From Pedobacter mucosus (lineage in GTDB: Bacteria; Bacteroidota; Bacteroidia; Sphingobacteriales; Sphingobacteriaceae), in the NCBI RefSeq assembly GCF_022200785.1, contig NZ_CP087585.1, positions 434,001-498,000 of the forward strand: a stretch of DNA of 64,000 nt, in the 5' to 3' direction. Shown here one piece after another: positions 8,149-16,209 of this stretch (position 1 is its first letter; each line of letters begins with the position of its first letter). The position numbers were made by a program, and so were the translations under genes. The notes under the pieces are model-generated. The model searched no databases. It saw only the letters and a program-made list of their open reading frames with translations, and was not told the origin of the DNA.

Positions 8149-9701
8149 AAATCGTTGATATTTTCCAAGTAATATTTAGCCTGATTTAATAACTCTGATT
8201 TTTTTTCAGGCTGCATTTTATCCCAAATTTTATACATCATTCCAATACGTGGGTTTTTGGAAAGTTTTGCTGAATGTTGATCATAAAAATTCCAATACAG
8301 GCTATTAAAAGGGCAAGCCTTATCGCCTGTTTTTTTGTCTTTATCATAATAGCAAGTTCCACAATAATGACTCATCTTATTAATATACGAAGCCGAACTT
8401 ACATAAGGCTTTGTTCCGATCATGCCACCATCGGCAAACTGGCTCATTCCCCTTGTGTTGGTAATTTCTACCCATTGTATAGCATCGATATAAATCCCTA
8501 AATACCATTGATCAACCTCATCTGGATCGGTGCCAGCAAGTAATGCGAAATTTCCAGTAACCATTAATCGTTGGATATGATGCGCATAAGCAAAGTTTAA
8601 AGATTGCCCGATAGCATATTTTAAACAGTTCATTTTCGTTTTACCGGTCCAATACCAATCAGGTAATTTATTTTTATTATTGAAAAAGTTGGTCGTTTCA
8701 AAATCAGGCATATTAAGCCAATACATTCCACGCATGTATTCTCGCCAGCCAATAATTTGCCTTACAAAACCTTCTAGTTGATTAAAACCTATTTCATCAG
8801 GATGCTTTTTCCATTCTTCAATAGCTGCATTTACCACTTCTAATGGAGAAATCATTTTAGAATTCATCGCAAATGATATTCTAGAATGGTATAACGACCA
8901 ATCATTTGGCGTCATCGAATCCTGATAAGTTCCAAATAATGGAAGGCATTCAGTTATAAAAAATTTTAGCACTTTTAAACATTGCGCTCTAGTTATTGGC
9001 CAGATAAAATTGGTCGGATTTACGGTTCCAATCGTTACAATGTCTGTTTTTTTAATTTCTTCATAAATATCACTTAAATCATTTTCAAAAATATACGGAG
9101 AAGTTGCAACATGTTTTGAAGGAATTTTTTTTCTATTTTCGATATCGTAATTCCACTTACCTGTAACCGGTTGACTGTCATTATCCATCAAAATATGGTG
9201 TTTCTTACGCATATAATGATAAAAATTTTCCATTAGGTAATTTTTTTTACCATCAAAAAAATTAGCAAGTTCTGTTCTTGTACTAAAGAAATGTTCTGTA
9301 TCGTAAACTTTAGAGGAGATTAATAATTTATTACAAATACTTTTAAATTCCTCATCCAAGCGGTATTCATCTGGTAATTGATATTCAAAATGTGTTATGT
9401 TATAATCACGAATAATTTGAATAAGATTCTTTTCAAAAGATTGAAGATTTCCTTCATCACTTAGATGGATGTATTTTAGCTGATGTCCGGAGACTTTAAG
9501 TTCTTCTGCAAAATGTCGCATGGCTGCAAAAAATCCCAATACTTTTTGAATGTGGTGCCAAACATAATCGGTTTCTGATCTAATTTCCATCAAAACATAT
9601 AAAACATTTTTATCAACGGTTTTAAACCATGAATGTTTAATATTGAGCTGATCGCCAAGTATCAACCGCAATACATTTGGTGCTTTTTTAATTTTATCCA
9701 T
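8145..9701 (-). CDS. phrB: Fe-S (6-4) photolyase, PhrB/FeS-BCP family
   Basis: 518 residues. The N-terminus LRLILGDQLNIKHSWF and the motifs GWREYMRGMYWLNMP, AYAHHIQRLMVTGNFALL and TNTRGMSQFADGGMIGTKP are those of the bacterial Fe-S cryptochrome/photolyase family, which repairs (6-4) photoproducts with FAD, a 6,7-dimethyl-8-ribityllumazine antenna and a 4Fe-4S cluster. Four cysteines at residues 359, 447, 450 and 463 are spaced 88, 3 and 13 apart, the same spacing I recall for the cluster ligands of Agrobacterium PhrB (350, 438, 441, 454). It is the second gene of a three-gene operon: its ATG overlaps the upstream stop by 1 base and its stop overlaps the DASH gene start by 4. Confidence 0.92.
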   Translation of the reverse strand: MDKIKKAPNVLRLILGDQLNIKHSWFKTVDKNVLYVLMEIRSETDYVWHHIQKVLGFFAAMRHFAEELKVSGHQLKYIHLSDEGNLQSFEKNLIQIIRDYNITHFEYQLPDEYRLDEEFKSICNKLLISSKVYDTEHFFSTRTELANFFDGKKNYLMENFYHYMRKKHHILMDNDSQPVTGKWNYDIENRKKIPSKHVATSPYIFENDLSDIYEEIKKTDIVTIGTVNPTNFIWPITRAQCLKVLKFFITECLPLFGTYQDSMTPNDWSLYHSRISFAMNSKMISPLEVVNAAIEEWKKHPDEIGFNQLEGFVRQIIGWREYMRGMYWLNMPDFETTNFFNNKNKLPDWYWTGKTKMNCLKYAIGQSLNFAYAHHIQRLMVTGNFALLAGTDPDEVDQWYLGIYIDAIQWVEITNTRGMSQFADGGMIGTKPYVSSASYINKMSHYCGTCYYDKDKKTGDKACPFNSLYWNFYDQHSAKLSKNPRIGMMYKIWDKMQPEKKSELLNQAKYYLENINDL

Positions 9702-9859
9702 CAGGATTTTTCTTTAATGATCGATTTATTTGATCTACAACGATCACTACAAAACTTAACATCATCCCAATTCTTTTCCCATTTTTTTCGCCAGGTAAAT
9801 GGCTTTTGACATACTAAACAAATTTTACTTGGGAGGTGTTGTTTCTTTACTTTTTCCAT
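9701..9859 (-). CDS. DUF2256 small zinc-ribbon protein
   Basis: 52 residues, ATG at 9859-9857 and stop TGA at 9703-9701. It has two Cys pairs, [10 protein letters not shown] and [12 protein letters not shown], separated by a basic, Trp-rich linker ([14 protein letters not shown]). That is the DUF2256 pattern, a small Zn-ribbon often found beside cryptochrome/photolyase genes. The stop shares one base with the photolyase start (TGATG), so translation is probably coupled. Its function is unknown; a role in DNA binding or in assembly or delivery of the photolyase would be inference. It is short enough to be missed by ORF callers. Confidence 0.85.
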   Translation of the reverse strand: MEKVKKQHLPSKICLVCQKPFTWRKKWEKNWDDVKFCSDRCRSNKSIIKEKS

Positions 9860-10059
9860 TATTGATCAGCGCATTTGCATTTTTGAAATCTTAGTAATCA
9901 AAAAGTAATTTAAACGTTAAATTGGTCTATTCATCGATACATTTATCATTCTATGGAATAATTAGCGTTAAGTTTATTTTTACTATTATTAAATTTTTTG
10001 TTTCACAACTTAACAGCTGTTTAATACGTATATCAATAAAAATTATCACATATATTATA

Positions 10060-11655
10060 ATGAGAAATAACAAGCTTTCTTACCTAATAGTTCTATCATT
10101 TTTAGTTTTAAGTGTAGCTTCTTCATGTAAAAAAAATACGGCTACACCAGATCCGGTTGTTCCGGTAACTACTACAGCTGCTAGCGGAACGAGGGATGAG
10201 TTGACAAAAGATTCGATTTATTTATATGGAAAAGAATTGTATTACTGGAATACTTCTTTACCAACATATGATGTTTTTAAACCCAGAAGTTTTAGCACTA
10301 ATGATGCAGAATTGTATGCGTTAACGCAGTATTCACTAGATCCATCGACAGGAAAACCATACGAATTTGTGAACGGATCTACCAGTCCAAAATATTCTTT
10401 TTTTGATAATACCATTACTACAGGTAAAAAAAGTGTTTTGAAAGCCGATTTAAACGGAACTGCAAATGATTATGGTTTTTCAGTTAATTATAATGCAACT
10501 AACGATGTGCGTGTAAAGTATGTGTACGAAAACTCACCTGCTGCTACGCAAGGTTTAACACGCGGTTGCCGAATAACCAGTGTTAATGGCAGGACTAATT
10601 TAACGTATAATACTACTAATATTGCCTACCTGAATGATGCTATTTTCGGAAGTAATGCAAGCGTTTCTTTAACGTTTACAGATTTAAATGGAGTTTCTAA
10701 AAGTGTAGTGGTAACCAGTGGAACTTATACTGAAAATCCAATATTTTTTACGAAAGTATATACAGTAGGAACAAAAAAAGTTGGATATATCGTATTTAAT
10801 AGCTTCACAAACAACGTTTCTACAGCACTGAGTAGCATTTTCGCTGGCTTTGCTACGCAAGGAGTAACAGAACTTATTGTTGATTTGCGTTACAATGGTG
10901 GTGGTTTTGTTTCAACGGCTACTCAACTTATTAACCTTTCTGCACCTGCAAGTCAAACAGGAAACACCATGTTCACTTATTATTACAATAGCTATCTTCA
11001 AGGTTTAAATAGTGCACAAAGAAAAGCTTCTGTTTTAACCCATCAACCATTATTAGATGATGCCGGAAAGGTCCAAGCTTTTACTTCGGGGGTTAACGGG
11101 AAATATGCAACATATGCAGATCTAGATTATACTGTTTCATCATCTGATAATATCGAGAAATTTGCCAAATCTGGTTCTCTAAATTTAAGCCGGATTTATT
11201 TTATAGTTACTGGTTCGACAGCATCTGCAAGTGAATTAACAATTAATAGTTTAAGGCCTGTGATGGATGTAAAACTAATCGGCGAAACTACTTACGGTAA
11301 ACCTGTTGGCTTTTTTCCGATTAGAATTGATAAGGTGGACATGTACATTCCAGAATTTGAAACGAAAAACCAAGCCGGAGTTGGCGGTTATTATAGTGGT
11401 TTAACAGTCGATAAAGAAGCTTTTGAAGATCTATCTAAAGTTTGGGGCGATGAAACTGAAACCTTACTCAGTTATGCACTACTTTATTCAAAAAATGGAA
11501 ATTTCGTAACACCAGCAGCTAAAACAGGATCTTTAAGCGCTAATACGACTACCATGCCAAACAAACTCTCATCAGTAGAAAGGCAATCTGTGGCTTTAAG
11601 TTTAGATCAAAATAATTTCAGTGGAATGGTTAAAATTCCACATAAGAAATTTTAA
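10060..11655 (+). CDS. S41-family peptidase lipoprotein with PDZ domain
   Basis: 531 residues from the ATG at 10060. This start gives a lipoprotein signal (LIVLSFLVLSVASSC, lipobox Cys near residue 23), whereas the longer open frame from 9922 would bury it. A Thr/Pro-rich linker follows, then an N-terminal helical domain, a PDZ region (YENSPAATQGLTRGCRITS) and the C-terminal processing peptidase core. The catalytic Ser sits in TGSTASASELTINSL and the general-base Lys in GETTYGKPVG. It is likely anchored in the periplasmic or outer-membrane leaflet and degrades or processes exported proteins. The substrate is unknown. Its stop codon directly abuts the stop of the convergent AraC gene. Confidence 0.85.
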   Translation: MRNNKLSYLIVLSFLVLSVASSCKKNTATPDPVVPVTTTAASGTRDELTKDSIYLYGKELYYWNTSLPTYDVFKPRSFSTNDAELYALTQYSLDPSTGKPYEFVNGSTSPKYSFFDNTITTGKKSVLKADLNGTANDYGFSVNYNATNDVRVKYVYENSPAATQGLTRGCRITSVNGRTNLTYNTTNIAYLNDAIFGSNASVSLTFTDLNGVSKSVVVTSGTYTENPIFFTKVYTVGTKKVGYIVFNSFTNNVSTALSSIFAGFATQGVTELIVDLRYNGGGFVSTATQLINLSAPASQTGNTMFTYYYNSYLQGLNSAQRKASVLTHQPLLDDAGKVQAFTSGVNGKYATYADLDYTVSSSDNIEKFAKSGSLNLSRIYFIVTGSTASASELTINSLRPVMDVKLIGETTYGKPVGFFPIRIDKVDMYIPEFETKNQAGVGGYYSGLTVDKEAFEDLSKVWGDETETLLSYALLYSKNGNFVTPAAKTGSLSANTTTMPNKLSSVERQSVALSLDQNNFSGMVKIPHKKF

Positions 11656-12516
11656 TTAGATGAGGGTATTAAATTTAGATTCGATGTGATTTCTAGCTTG
11701 TTTTTGAAATCCTTCTGGGGTTTGTTGTGTTTGCTTTTTAAAAAAGCGGCTAAAATATGGTCGGTCCGAAAAACCAAGCTCATAAGCTATTTCTTTAATC
11801 GTGCTTTCACTGTGAATAATTTTTCTTTTTGCCTCCAGGATAATCCGATCGTGGATAATTTGCATCCCGGTTTTATCAAGCTTTTCTTTTAAGATTTGAT
11901 TTAAACGTTTCGAGCTAATGCCGATTTTTCCAGCATAAAAATCAGTGTTTCTTACTTGTTGATAGTTGCTTTCTAATAACATTAAAAATTCATATACCCT
12001 TTTTTGGTTCACATCCTGACTCGTAAATTCGTGTTCTTTTACCTGAATTAATTTCAATAAGAAAACCTTTAATAAAGCCTTTGTGAGCACAAAATTATTT
12101 CCAGCTTTTTGATATTCATCTTCTATCAGTTTGTAGATGCTGGCCAGTTCTGTTGCCGTTTCCTTACTCAATCGCAAACATGAAAATTCTCCCTGAACAT
12201 TAAAAATTTTAAATAAATCTAATAAGAATTCCTTTTCTTCTCCTTCTAAAACAGATCTTTTGAAAGAAATGAGTTCACCATTTTTTCCTGCTTTATTTAA
12301 TTGATGAACTCGATAGGGCGGAATTAAATAAATCCAGTCTCCTTTAGTTTCAAAGTCATCATTTTTTAAATCATGCAATGGCACCTCATTTTTAAGCCAA
12401 ACAATTTCAAAAAACTCCTTCCTACTTGGGTCGTTCAAATAACTCGGCGGACAATTATTAAGATTTCGGATATAAATAATTGATTTTTCTAGATTGGATA
12501 TTTCTGCTAAACTCAT
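11656..12516 (-). CDS. AraC-family transcriptional regulator
   Basis: 286 residues. The N-terminal half looks like a cupin-type sensing domain (DWIYLIPPYRVHQLNKAG). The C-terminal 100 residues form the double helix-turn-helix of AraC/XylS proteins (ISSKRLNQILKEKLDKTGMQ, then STIKEIAYELGFSDRPYFSR and FFKKQTQQTPEGFQ). It is divergent from hxlB, separated by a 206-base gap, so it is a candidate regulator of the hxlBA formaldehyde/RuMP genes. The neighbour relation is the only support for that target. Confidence 0.85.
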   Translation of the reverse strand: MSLAEISNLEKSIIYIRNLNNCPPSYLNDPSRKEFFEIVWLKNEVPLHDLKNDDFETKGDWIYLIPPYRVHQLNKAGKNGELISFKRSVLEGEEKEFLLDLFKIFNVQGEFSCLRLSKETATELASIYKLIEDEYQKAGNNFVLTKALLKVFLLKLIQVKEHEFTSQDVNQKRVYEFLMLLESNYQQVRNTDFYAGKIGISSKRLNQILKEKLDKTGMQIIHDRIILEAKRKIIHSESTIKEIAYELGFSDRPYFSRFFKKQTQQTPEGFQKQARNHIESKFNTLI

Positions 12517-12722
12517 GGCTGGTAAAGATAAGCACTTAATATTTCCCAGCTTGGACTTCTTTGTAATTATGGAGGACTATTCGGAAATACTGTTTTAATA
12601 TTGAATGATTTGTGACTTTAATAAGATTAAGTTTCCCGATTGTCCAACATTAAGGGCTAAATGTATAACCACTAGGCTTTGGTGTAAGCATACCTTTACC
12701 AAGTAACAAACAAGCACAAAAC

Positions 12723-13355
12723 ATGGACTTGGAACTATTATTAAAAGACGTAGAAAACGATAAATCGATTATGGATACATTGGATAATCAACAATTGGTT
12801 TGGGATTTACAAAAAAATCTGGATCAGGTAATTAATGAAAATGCTCAATTACTAAAAAGTTTAGATCTTGAGCAACTCATTCCTTTTATATATCATATAC
12901 AGCAGGCTAAACGAATTTTTATTACAGCAGCGGGGCGTTCTGGTTTTGCAATGCGATCTGCTGCCATGCGTTTAATGCATCTTGGTTTAACGGTTTATTA
13001 TGTGGGAGACACCACGACTCCAGCAATAGAAGAAGGAGACTTGTTAATAGCAGCATCAGGATCTGGAACAACAAGTACCATAGTAAAAGCGGCAGAAAAA
13101 GCGGTTTTAGTAGGCGCAAAGGTTGTTGCTTTAACAACAAGTGCTAATGCTGCTTTAGGCAAATTAGCAACTCATATCGTTTTTATTCCAGCTGCAGAGA
13201 AAGAAGATCATAGTAAAGAAATATCAAATCAGTATGCAGGCAGTTTGTTCGAACAATTTTTGCTTTTACTTACCGATGCCATTTTCCAATCGCTTTGGAA
13301 ATTAAGCGAAAAGCCTGCAGAAGAGTTGTGGAAAAAACATTCAAACTTAGAATAA
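12723..13355 (+). CDS. hxlB: 6-phospho-3-hexuloisomerase (SIS domain)
   Basis: 210 residues. An N-terminal helical extension of about 40 residues precedes a SIS sugar-phosphate isomerase domain. It has the phosphate-binding pattern FITAAGRSGFAMRSAAMRL and YVGDTTTPAIEEGDLLIAAS, followed by GSGTTSTIV. PHI converts D-arabino-3-hexulose 6-phosphate to fructose 6-phosphate, the second step of the ribulose monophosphate pathway. The assignment rests on the SIS sequence and on hxlA starting 32 bases downstream. The pair lets the cell capture formaldehyde onto ribulose 5-phosphate or, in reverse, make ribulose 5-phosphate. Confidence 0.88.
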   Translation: MDLELLLKDVENDKSIMDTLDNQQLVWDLQKNLDQVINENAQLLKSLDLEQLIPFIYHIQQAKRIFITAAGRSGFAMRSAAMRLMHLGLTVYYVGDTTTPAIEEGDLLIAASGSGTTSTIVKAAEKAVLVGAKVVALTTSANAALGKLATHIVFIPAAEKEDHSKEISNQYAGSLFEQFLLLLTDAIFQSLWKLSEKPAEELWKKHSNLE

Positions 13356-13387
13356 CATAAATTTTAATAACATATATAAATACAATC

Positions 13388-14026
13388 ATGGCAAAATTAC
13401 AAGTAGCAATAGATTTATTAACTACAGAAGAGGCTTTAGCACTTGCAGCAAAAGTTGCTCCATACGTAGACATTATAGAATTAGGAACACCCCTTATTAA
13501 AAATATGGGTTCAGCAGTAATTACTGCAATGAAAAATGCACATCCTGATAAATTGGTTTTTGCAGATTTAAAAACTGCTGATGCAGGAGAATTAGAAGCA
13601 GATATCGCTTTCAAAGCTGGTGCAGATTTAGTTACAGTAATGGGCGCAGCAGGAAATGCAACAATTATTGGAGCAGTAAAGGCGGCAAAAGCACACAATA
13701 AAGGTGTTGTTGTTGATACAATCGGTTATCCTGATCGCGTTAAAAGAGCGCAAGAAGTTACTGAGTTGGGTGTAGAATTTGTAGAATTACATGCAGGTTT
13801 GGATGAACAATGGACAGCAGGTTATTCAATTCAAGTATTAATTGATGAAGCAGCGAAAGTTGGCGTTCCAGTTTCAGTTGCTGGTGGAGTAAACCTTGAA
13901 AATGTAACAGCGGTAGTTAAAGCTGGGGCAATTGTAGTGGTTGCAGGTGCAGCAATTTATGGTGCTGAAGATCCAGCTGAGGCAGCAAAGGCGCTTCGTG
14001 AAGCAATTGATGCAGCAAAAAATTAA
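13388..14026 (+). CDS. hxlA: 3-hexulose-6-phosphate synthase
   Basis: 212 residues, a TIM barrel of the orotidine-monophosphate-decarboxylase suprafamily. The diagnostic D-x-K-x-x-D motif is present as FADLKTADAGE, and the phosphate-binding C-terminal strands read VSVAGGVNLENV and IVVVAGAAIYGAEDP. HPS condenses formaldehyde with ribulose 5-phosphate. The close homologue 3-keto-L-gulonate-6-phosphate decarboxylase is an alternative by sequence alone, but the preceding PHI gene favours HPS. A bidirectional terminator follows 12 bases after the stop. The A/G-rich, Ala-heavy coding region suggests strong expression. Confidence 0.9.
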   Translation: MAKLQVAIDLLTTEEALALAAKVAPYVDIIELGTPLIKNMGSAVITAMKNAHPDKLVFADLKTADAGELEADIAFKAGADLVTVMGAAGNATIIGAVKAAKAHNKGVVVDTIGYPDRVKRAQEVTELGVEFVELHAGLDEQWTAGYSIQVLIDEAAKVGVPVSVAGGVNLENVTAVVKAGAIVVVAGAAIYGAEDPAEAAKALREAIDAAKN

Positions 14027-14037
14027 TTTGTAGGCAT

Positions 14038-14070
14038 AAAAAAAGCAGTTCCATTTGGAACTGCTTTTTT
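14038..14070. terminator. Bidirectional rho-independent terminator
   Basis: AAAAGCAGTTCC (14041-14052) pairs perfectly with GGAACTGCTTTT (14057-14068) across ATTT. It has a run of A on the left and T on the right. It sits between hxlA and the convergent lipoprotein gene at 14087 and can serve both. Confidence 0.9.
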
Positions 14071-14086
14071 ATTTACAATTTTAAGG

Positions 14087-14698
14087 TTACAGAAGAATTT
14101 TACTGCTGATATCTTTATTAATGGTAATGTAACCTGGATATTTTACCGGCGTATTACCTAGCATAAAAGTTGGTTTAATCTTAATGGTAAGTAAACCCAA
14201 CTTTTCATCCTTAGCAGAAGATCCTTTTTGAGCAGCATTGATGATATCATTAAAAACGTTTCCGTTCGATACTAAGCCATATATATTGCTAATTAATTTA
14301 ACAGGAACGGTTACCGTTTGACCCTGAGCAATGCTTACATTTTGATTGACAACGCCCTCAGCTAAGTCGGTGTTATTAACCAAAATCTTATACTCAAATT
14401 GATTTATTGCCGCCAATTTAGCAGATGGATTAGTAATTTCTAAGTTCAAATTAGCGGATAGAGGAATATCTTTTCTTAAAAATCCTAAAGCAACGCCTGG
14501 CAAACTTGTTAAATTAAAATTCTGTTGTTCCAATAGTTGTTTAACATCAGTTCCTGCAATAGAAACTTGTTGAACGCCCGTAATTTTATATGTACAATCC
14601 TCTAGAGCCTTAATTTGTTGTGCTTGTTTATTTATTCCACAACCAAAAATTGTAATGGTGAAAAGGAAAAGCAATAATTTTGATTTCATGTTATTCAT
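14087..14698 (-). CDS. Putative lipoprotein with LEA-type-2 / WHy-like repeat
   Basis: 203 residues. The signal (KLLLFLFTITIFGC) ends in a lipobox Cys at about residue 20, so it is an anchored lipoprotein; either of two starts (codon 1 or 4) fits. The mature part contains SANLNLEITNPSAKLAAINQ and FEYKILVNNTDLAEGVVN, the pattern of the LEA14/water-stress WHy fold found in many Bacteroidota lipoproteins. No catalytic residues are visible. It stands alone, convergent with hxlA. A role in envelope stress is a family-level guess. Confidence 0.65.
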   Translation of the reverse strand: MNNMKSKLLLFLFTITIFGCGINKQAQQIKALEDCTYKITGVQQVSIAGTDVKQLLEQQNFNLTSLPGVALGFLRKDIPLSANLNLEITNPSAKLAAINQFEYKILVNNTDLAEGVVNQNVSIAQGQTVTVPVKLISNIYGLVSNGNVFNDIINAAQKGSSAKDEKLGLLTIKIKPTFMLGNTPVKYPGYITINKDISSKILL

Positions 14699-14755
14699 AA
14701 CGCCAAATTACTAAAACTATTTTAGCTGCAATGCCAAGTTTAACAATCTTTAGCA

Positions 14756-15058
14756 TTAAGCACTTGGGGTAATGGTTTCAACGTCATCACGAGTATCACT
14801 TTCGTTATTATTGTCAGTCGATTCTTGTTCATCAGAACTATCCTGATTATCATCTAAATCATCTTGCCCGTCAATATTTTCTTTCGCTACTTCGTTATCA
14901 TTTGCTTTATTATCATGATCATCTTCAGTTTGCAGATCTTCGCTTTCTTCTTTTTCTGTTGAAGGAATAACGGTTTCGATATCCAATTGAACGTCTTCTG
15001 TAGGTTTTGGATGCGATTTCGAAGTTTCTTCTGGTGAATTATTTTCTGTATTTTCCAT
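14756..15058 (-). CDS. Small highly acidic hypothetical protein
   Basis: 100 residues made almost entirely of Glu, Asp, Asn, Ser, Thr and Gln, with no hydrophobic core and no Cys or Trp. It looks intrinsically disordered. ATG at 15058 follows an AT-rich leader. No family recognised. Codon use is like its neighbours, which favours a real gene over a chance frame, but the composition makes homology search unreliable. Confidence 0.5.
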   Translation of the reverse strand: MENTENNSPEETSKSHPKPTEDVQLDIETVIPSTEKEESEDLQTEDDHDNKANDNEVAKENIDGQDDLDDNQDSSDEQESTDNNNESDTRDDVETITPSA

Positions 15059-15162
15059 ATTAAAATCGGTTTTATATAAGTTAAAGGTTTAAACGATCAA
15101 TTTTGTTTGAGATTTCTATCTTGCTTTTATCTCCTTTTTTAACTTTACAAAAAATTTAAAGC

Positions 15163-15645
15163 ATGGCAATCATTTACCGCGAAATAGAAGAAAGAGATAA
15201 TAAAGCACTTGCGGCGCTAATTAGGACAATTTTAGAGGAGTTTAAGATTGATAAACCCGGTACCGTTTACACCGATCCAACAACTGATCATTTATCCGAA
15301 GTTTTTAAACAAGAACAATCTTCCTATTGGATTGCAGAAGAGGACGGCGTATTAATTGGTGGATGTGGGATTTATCCAACAAAAGATTTACCTGTAGGAT
15401 GTGTTGAATTGGTGAAATTATACACTTCTGCTGCTGCCAGGGGAAAAGGTGTTGGTAAAACATTGATGCAAAAAAGTATAGAATCAGCACAGCATTTCGG
15501 TTACAATAATATTTATTTGGAATCTTTCCCTGAATTAAAAACGGCTATTTCGATGTACGAGAAAGCTGGTTTTAAAATTCTATCAGCGCCTTTAGGAAAT
15601 TCGGGTCACTTTGCTTGCAATGTTTGGATGTTGCTGGTATTGTAG
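15163..15645 (+). CDS. GNAT-family N-acetyltransferase
   Basis: 160 residues with the full GNAT layout: N-terminal YREIEERDNKALAALIRTIL, the central strand SYWIAEEDGVLIGGCGIYP, the acetyl-CoA pyrophosphate loop ARGKGVGKTLMQKSI (R/Q-x-x-G-x-G/A) and the C-terminal YLESFPELKTAISMYEKAGF. It transfers an acetyl group from acetyl-CoA to an amine; the substrate cannot be predicted. It is monocistronic, about 80 bases before the MazG-like gene. Confidence 0.88.
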   Translation: MAIIYREIEERDNKALAALIRTILEEFKIDKPGTVYTDPTTDHLSEVFKQEQSSYWIAEEDGVLIGGCGIYPTKDLPVGCVELVKLYTSAAARGKGVGKTLMQKSIESAQHFGYNNIYLESFPELKTAISMYEKAGFKILSAPLGNSGHFACNVWMLLVL

Positions 15646-15696
15646 AACAAACTCAAAATAATAATTTATAAAGCCGATTTATAGTACTTGTTTTTT

Positions 15697-15704
15697 TAAG
15701 TTTG
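15697..15704 (+). promoter_or_regulatory. Candidate -7 element upstream of the MazG-like gene
   Basis: TAAGTTTG fits TAnnTTTG exactly and lies 22 bases before the start codon. I find no TTTG at the expected -33 distance, so only the -7 half is supported. Confidence 0.4.
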
Positions 15705-15726
15705 CTTTTCAGATAAATTAAAAATC

Positions 15727-16200
15727 ATGCAGGAAACTAATTCATTAAATCAGGTTGCAGAATTCCATACTACTTTTAAACATCCAATTTTAGATTCGCC
15801 AATTATCCCTTCTAAACAAAGAGCAAACTTAAGAATTGCACTTCTAGCAGAAGAGTTGAAGGAACTTCAGGAAGCGGTCGAAAATGATGATTTAGTGGAA
15901 GTTGCCGATGCACTTTGCGATTTGCAATATGTACTTTCTGGTGCAATTCATGAATTTGGTTTGGGTAGAAAGTTTAAAACACTTTTTGATGAAGTACATC
16001 GTTCCAACATGAGCAAAGCTTGCAAAACTGTTGAAGAAGCAGCGCAAACTGTTCAATTTTATTTTGATAAAGATCAAACAGAATCTTATTATAAAGAAGT
16101 GGATGGCCTGTTTTTAGTATTTCGATCAGCGGATGATAAAACCTTAAAATCAATAAATTATTCTCCTGCGGATTTAAAATCTTATCTAGAAAATCGTTAA
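15727..16200 (+). CDS. MazG-like nucleoside triphosphate pyrophosphohydrolase family protein
   Basis: 157 residues. The all-alpha NTP pyrophosphohydrolase pattern is clear: ALLAEELKELQEAVENDD followed by VEVADALCDLQYVLSGA supplies the E-E-x-x-E and D-x-x-D Mg-binding residues. The family splits nucleotide triphosphates to monophosphate and pyrophosphate (MazG, phosphoribosyl-ATP pyrophosphatase, dCTPase). Substrate unknown; a house-cleaning role is the usual one. The alpha/beta hydrolase starts 9 bases downstream, so the two are probably one transcript. Confidence 0.82.
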   Translation: MQETNSLNQVAEFHTTFKHPILDSPIIPSKQRANLRIALLAEELKELQEAVENDDLVEVADALCDLQYVLSGAIHEFGLGRKFKTLFDEVHRSNMSKACKTVEEAAQTVQFYFDKDQTESYYKEVDGLFLVFRSADDKTLKSINYSPADLKSYLENR

Positions 16201-16209
16201 AAACAATTA

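Noticed and set aside
13270..13698. Minus-strand ORF over hxlB-hxlA
   Set aside because: It is a shadow of the Ala-rich hxlA coding strand.
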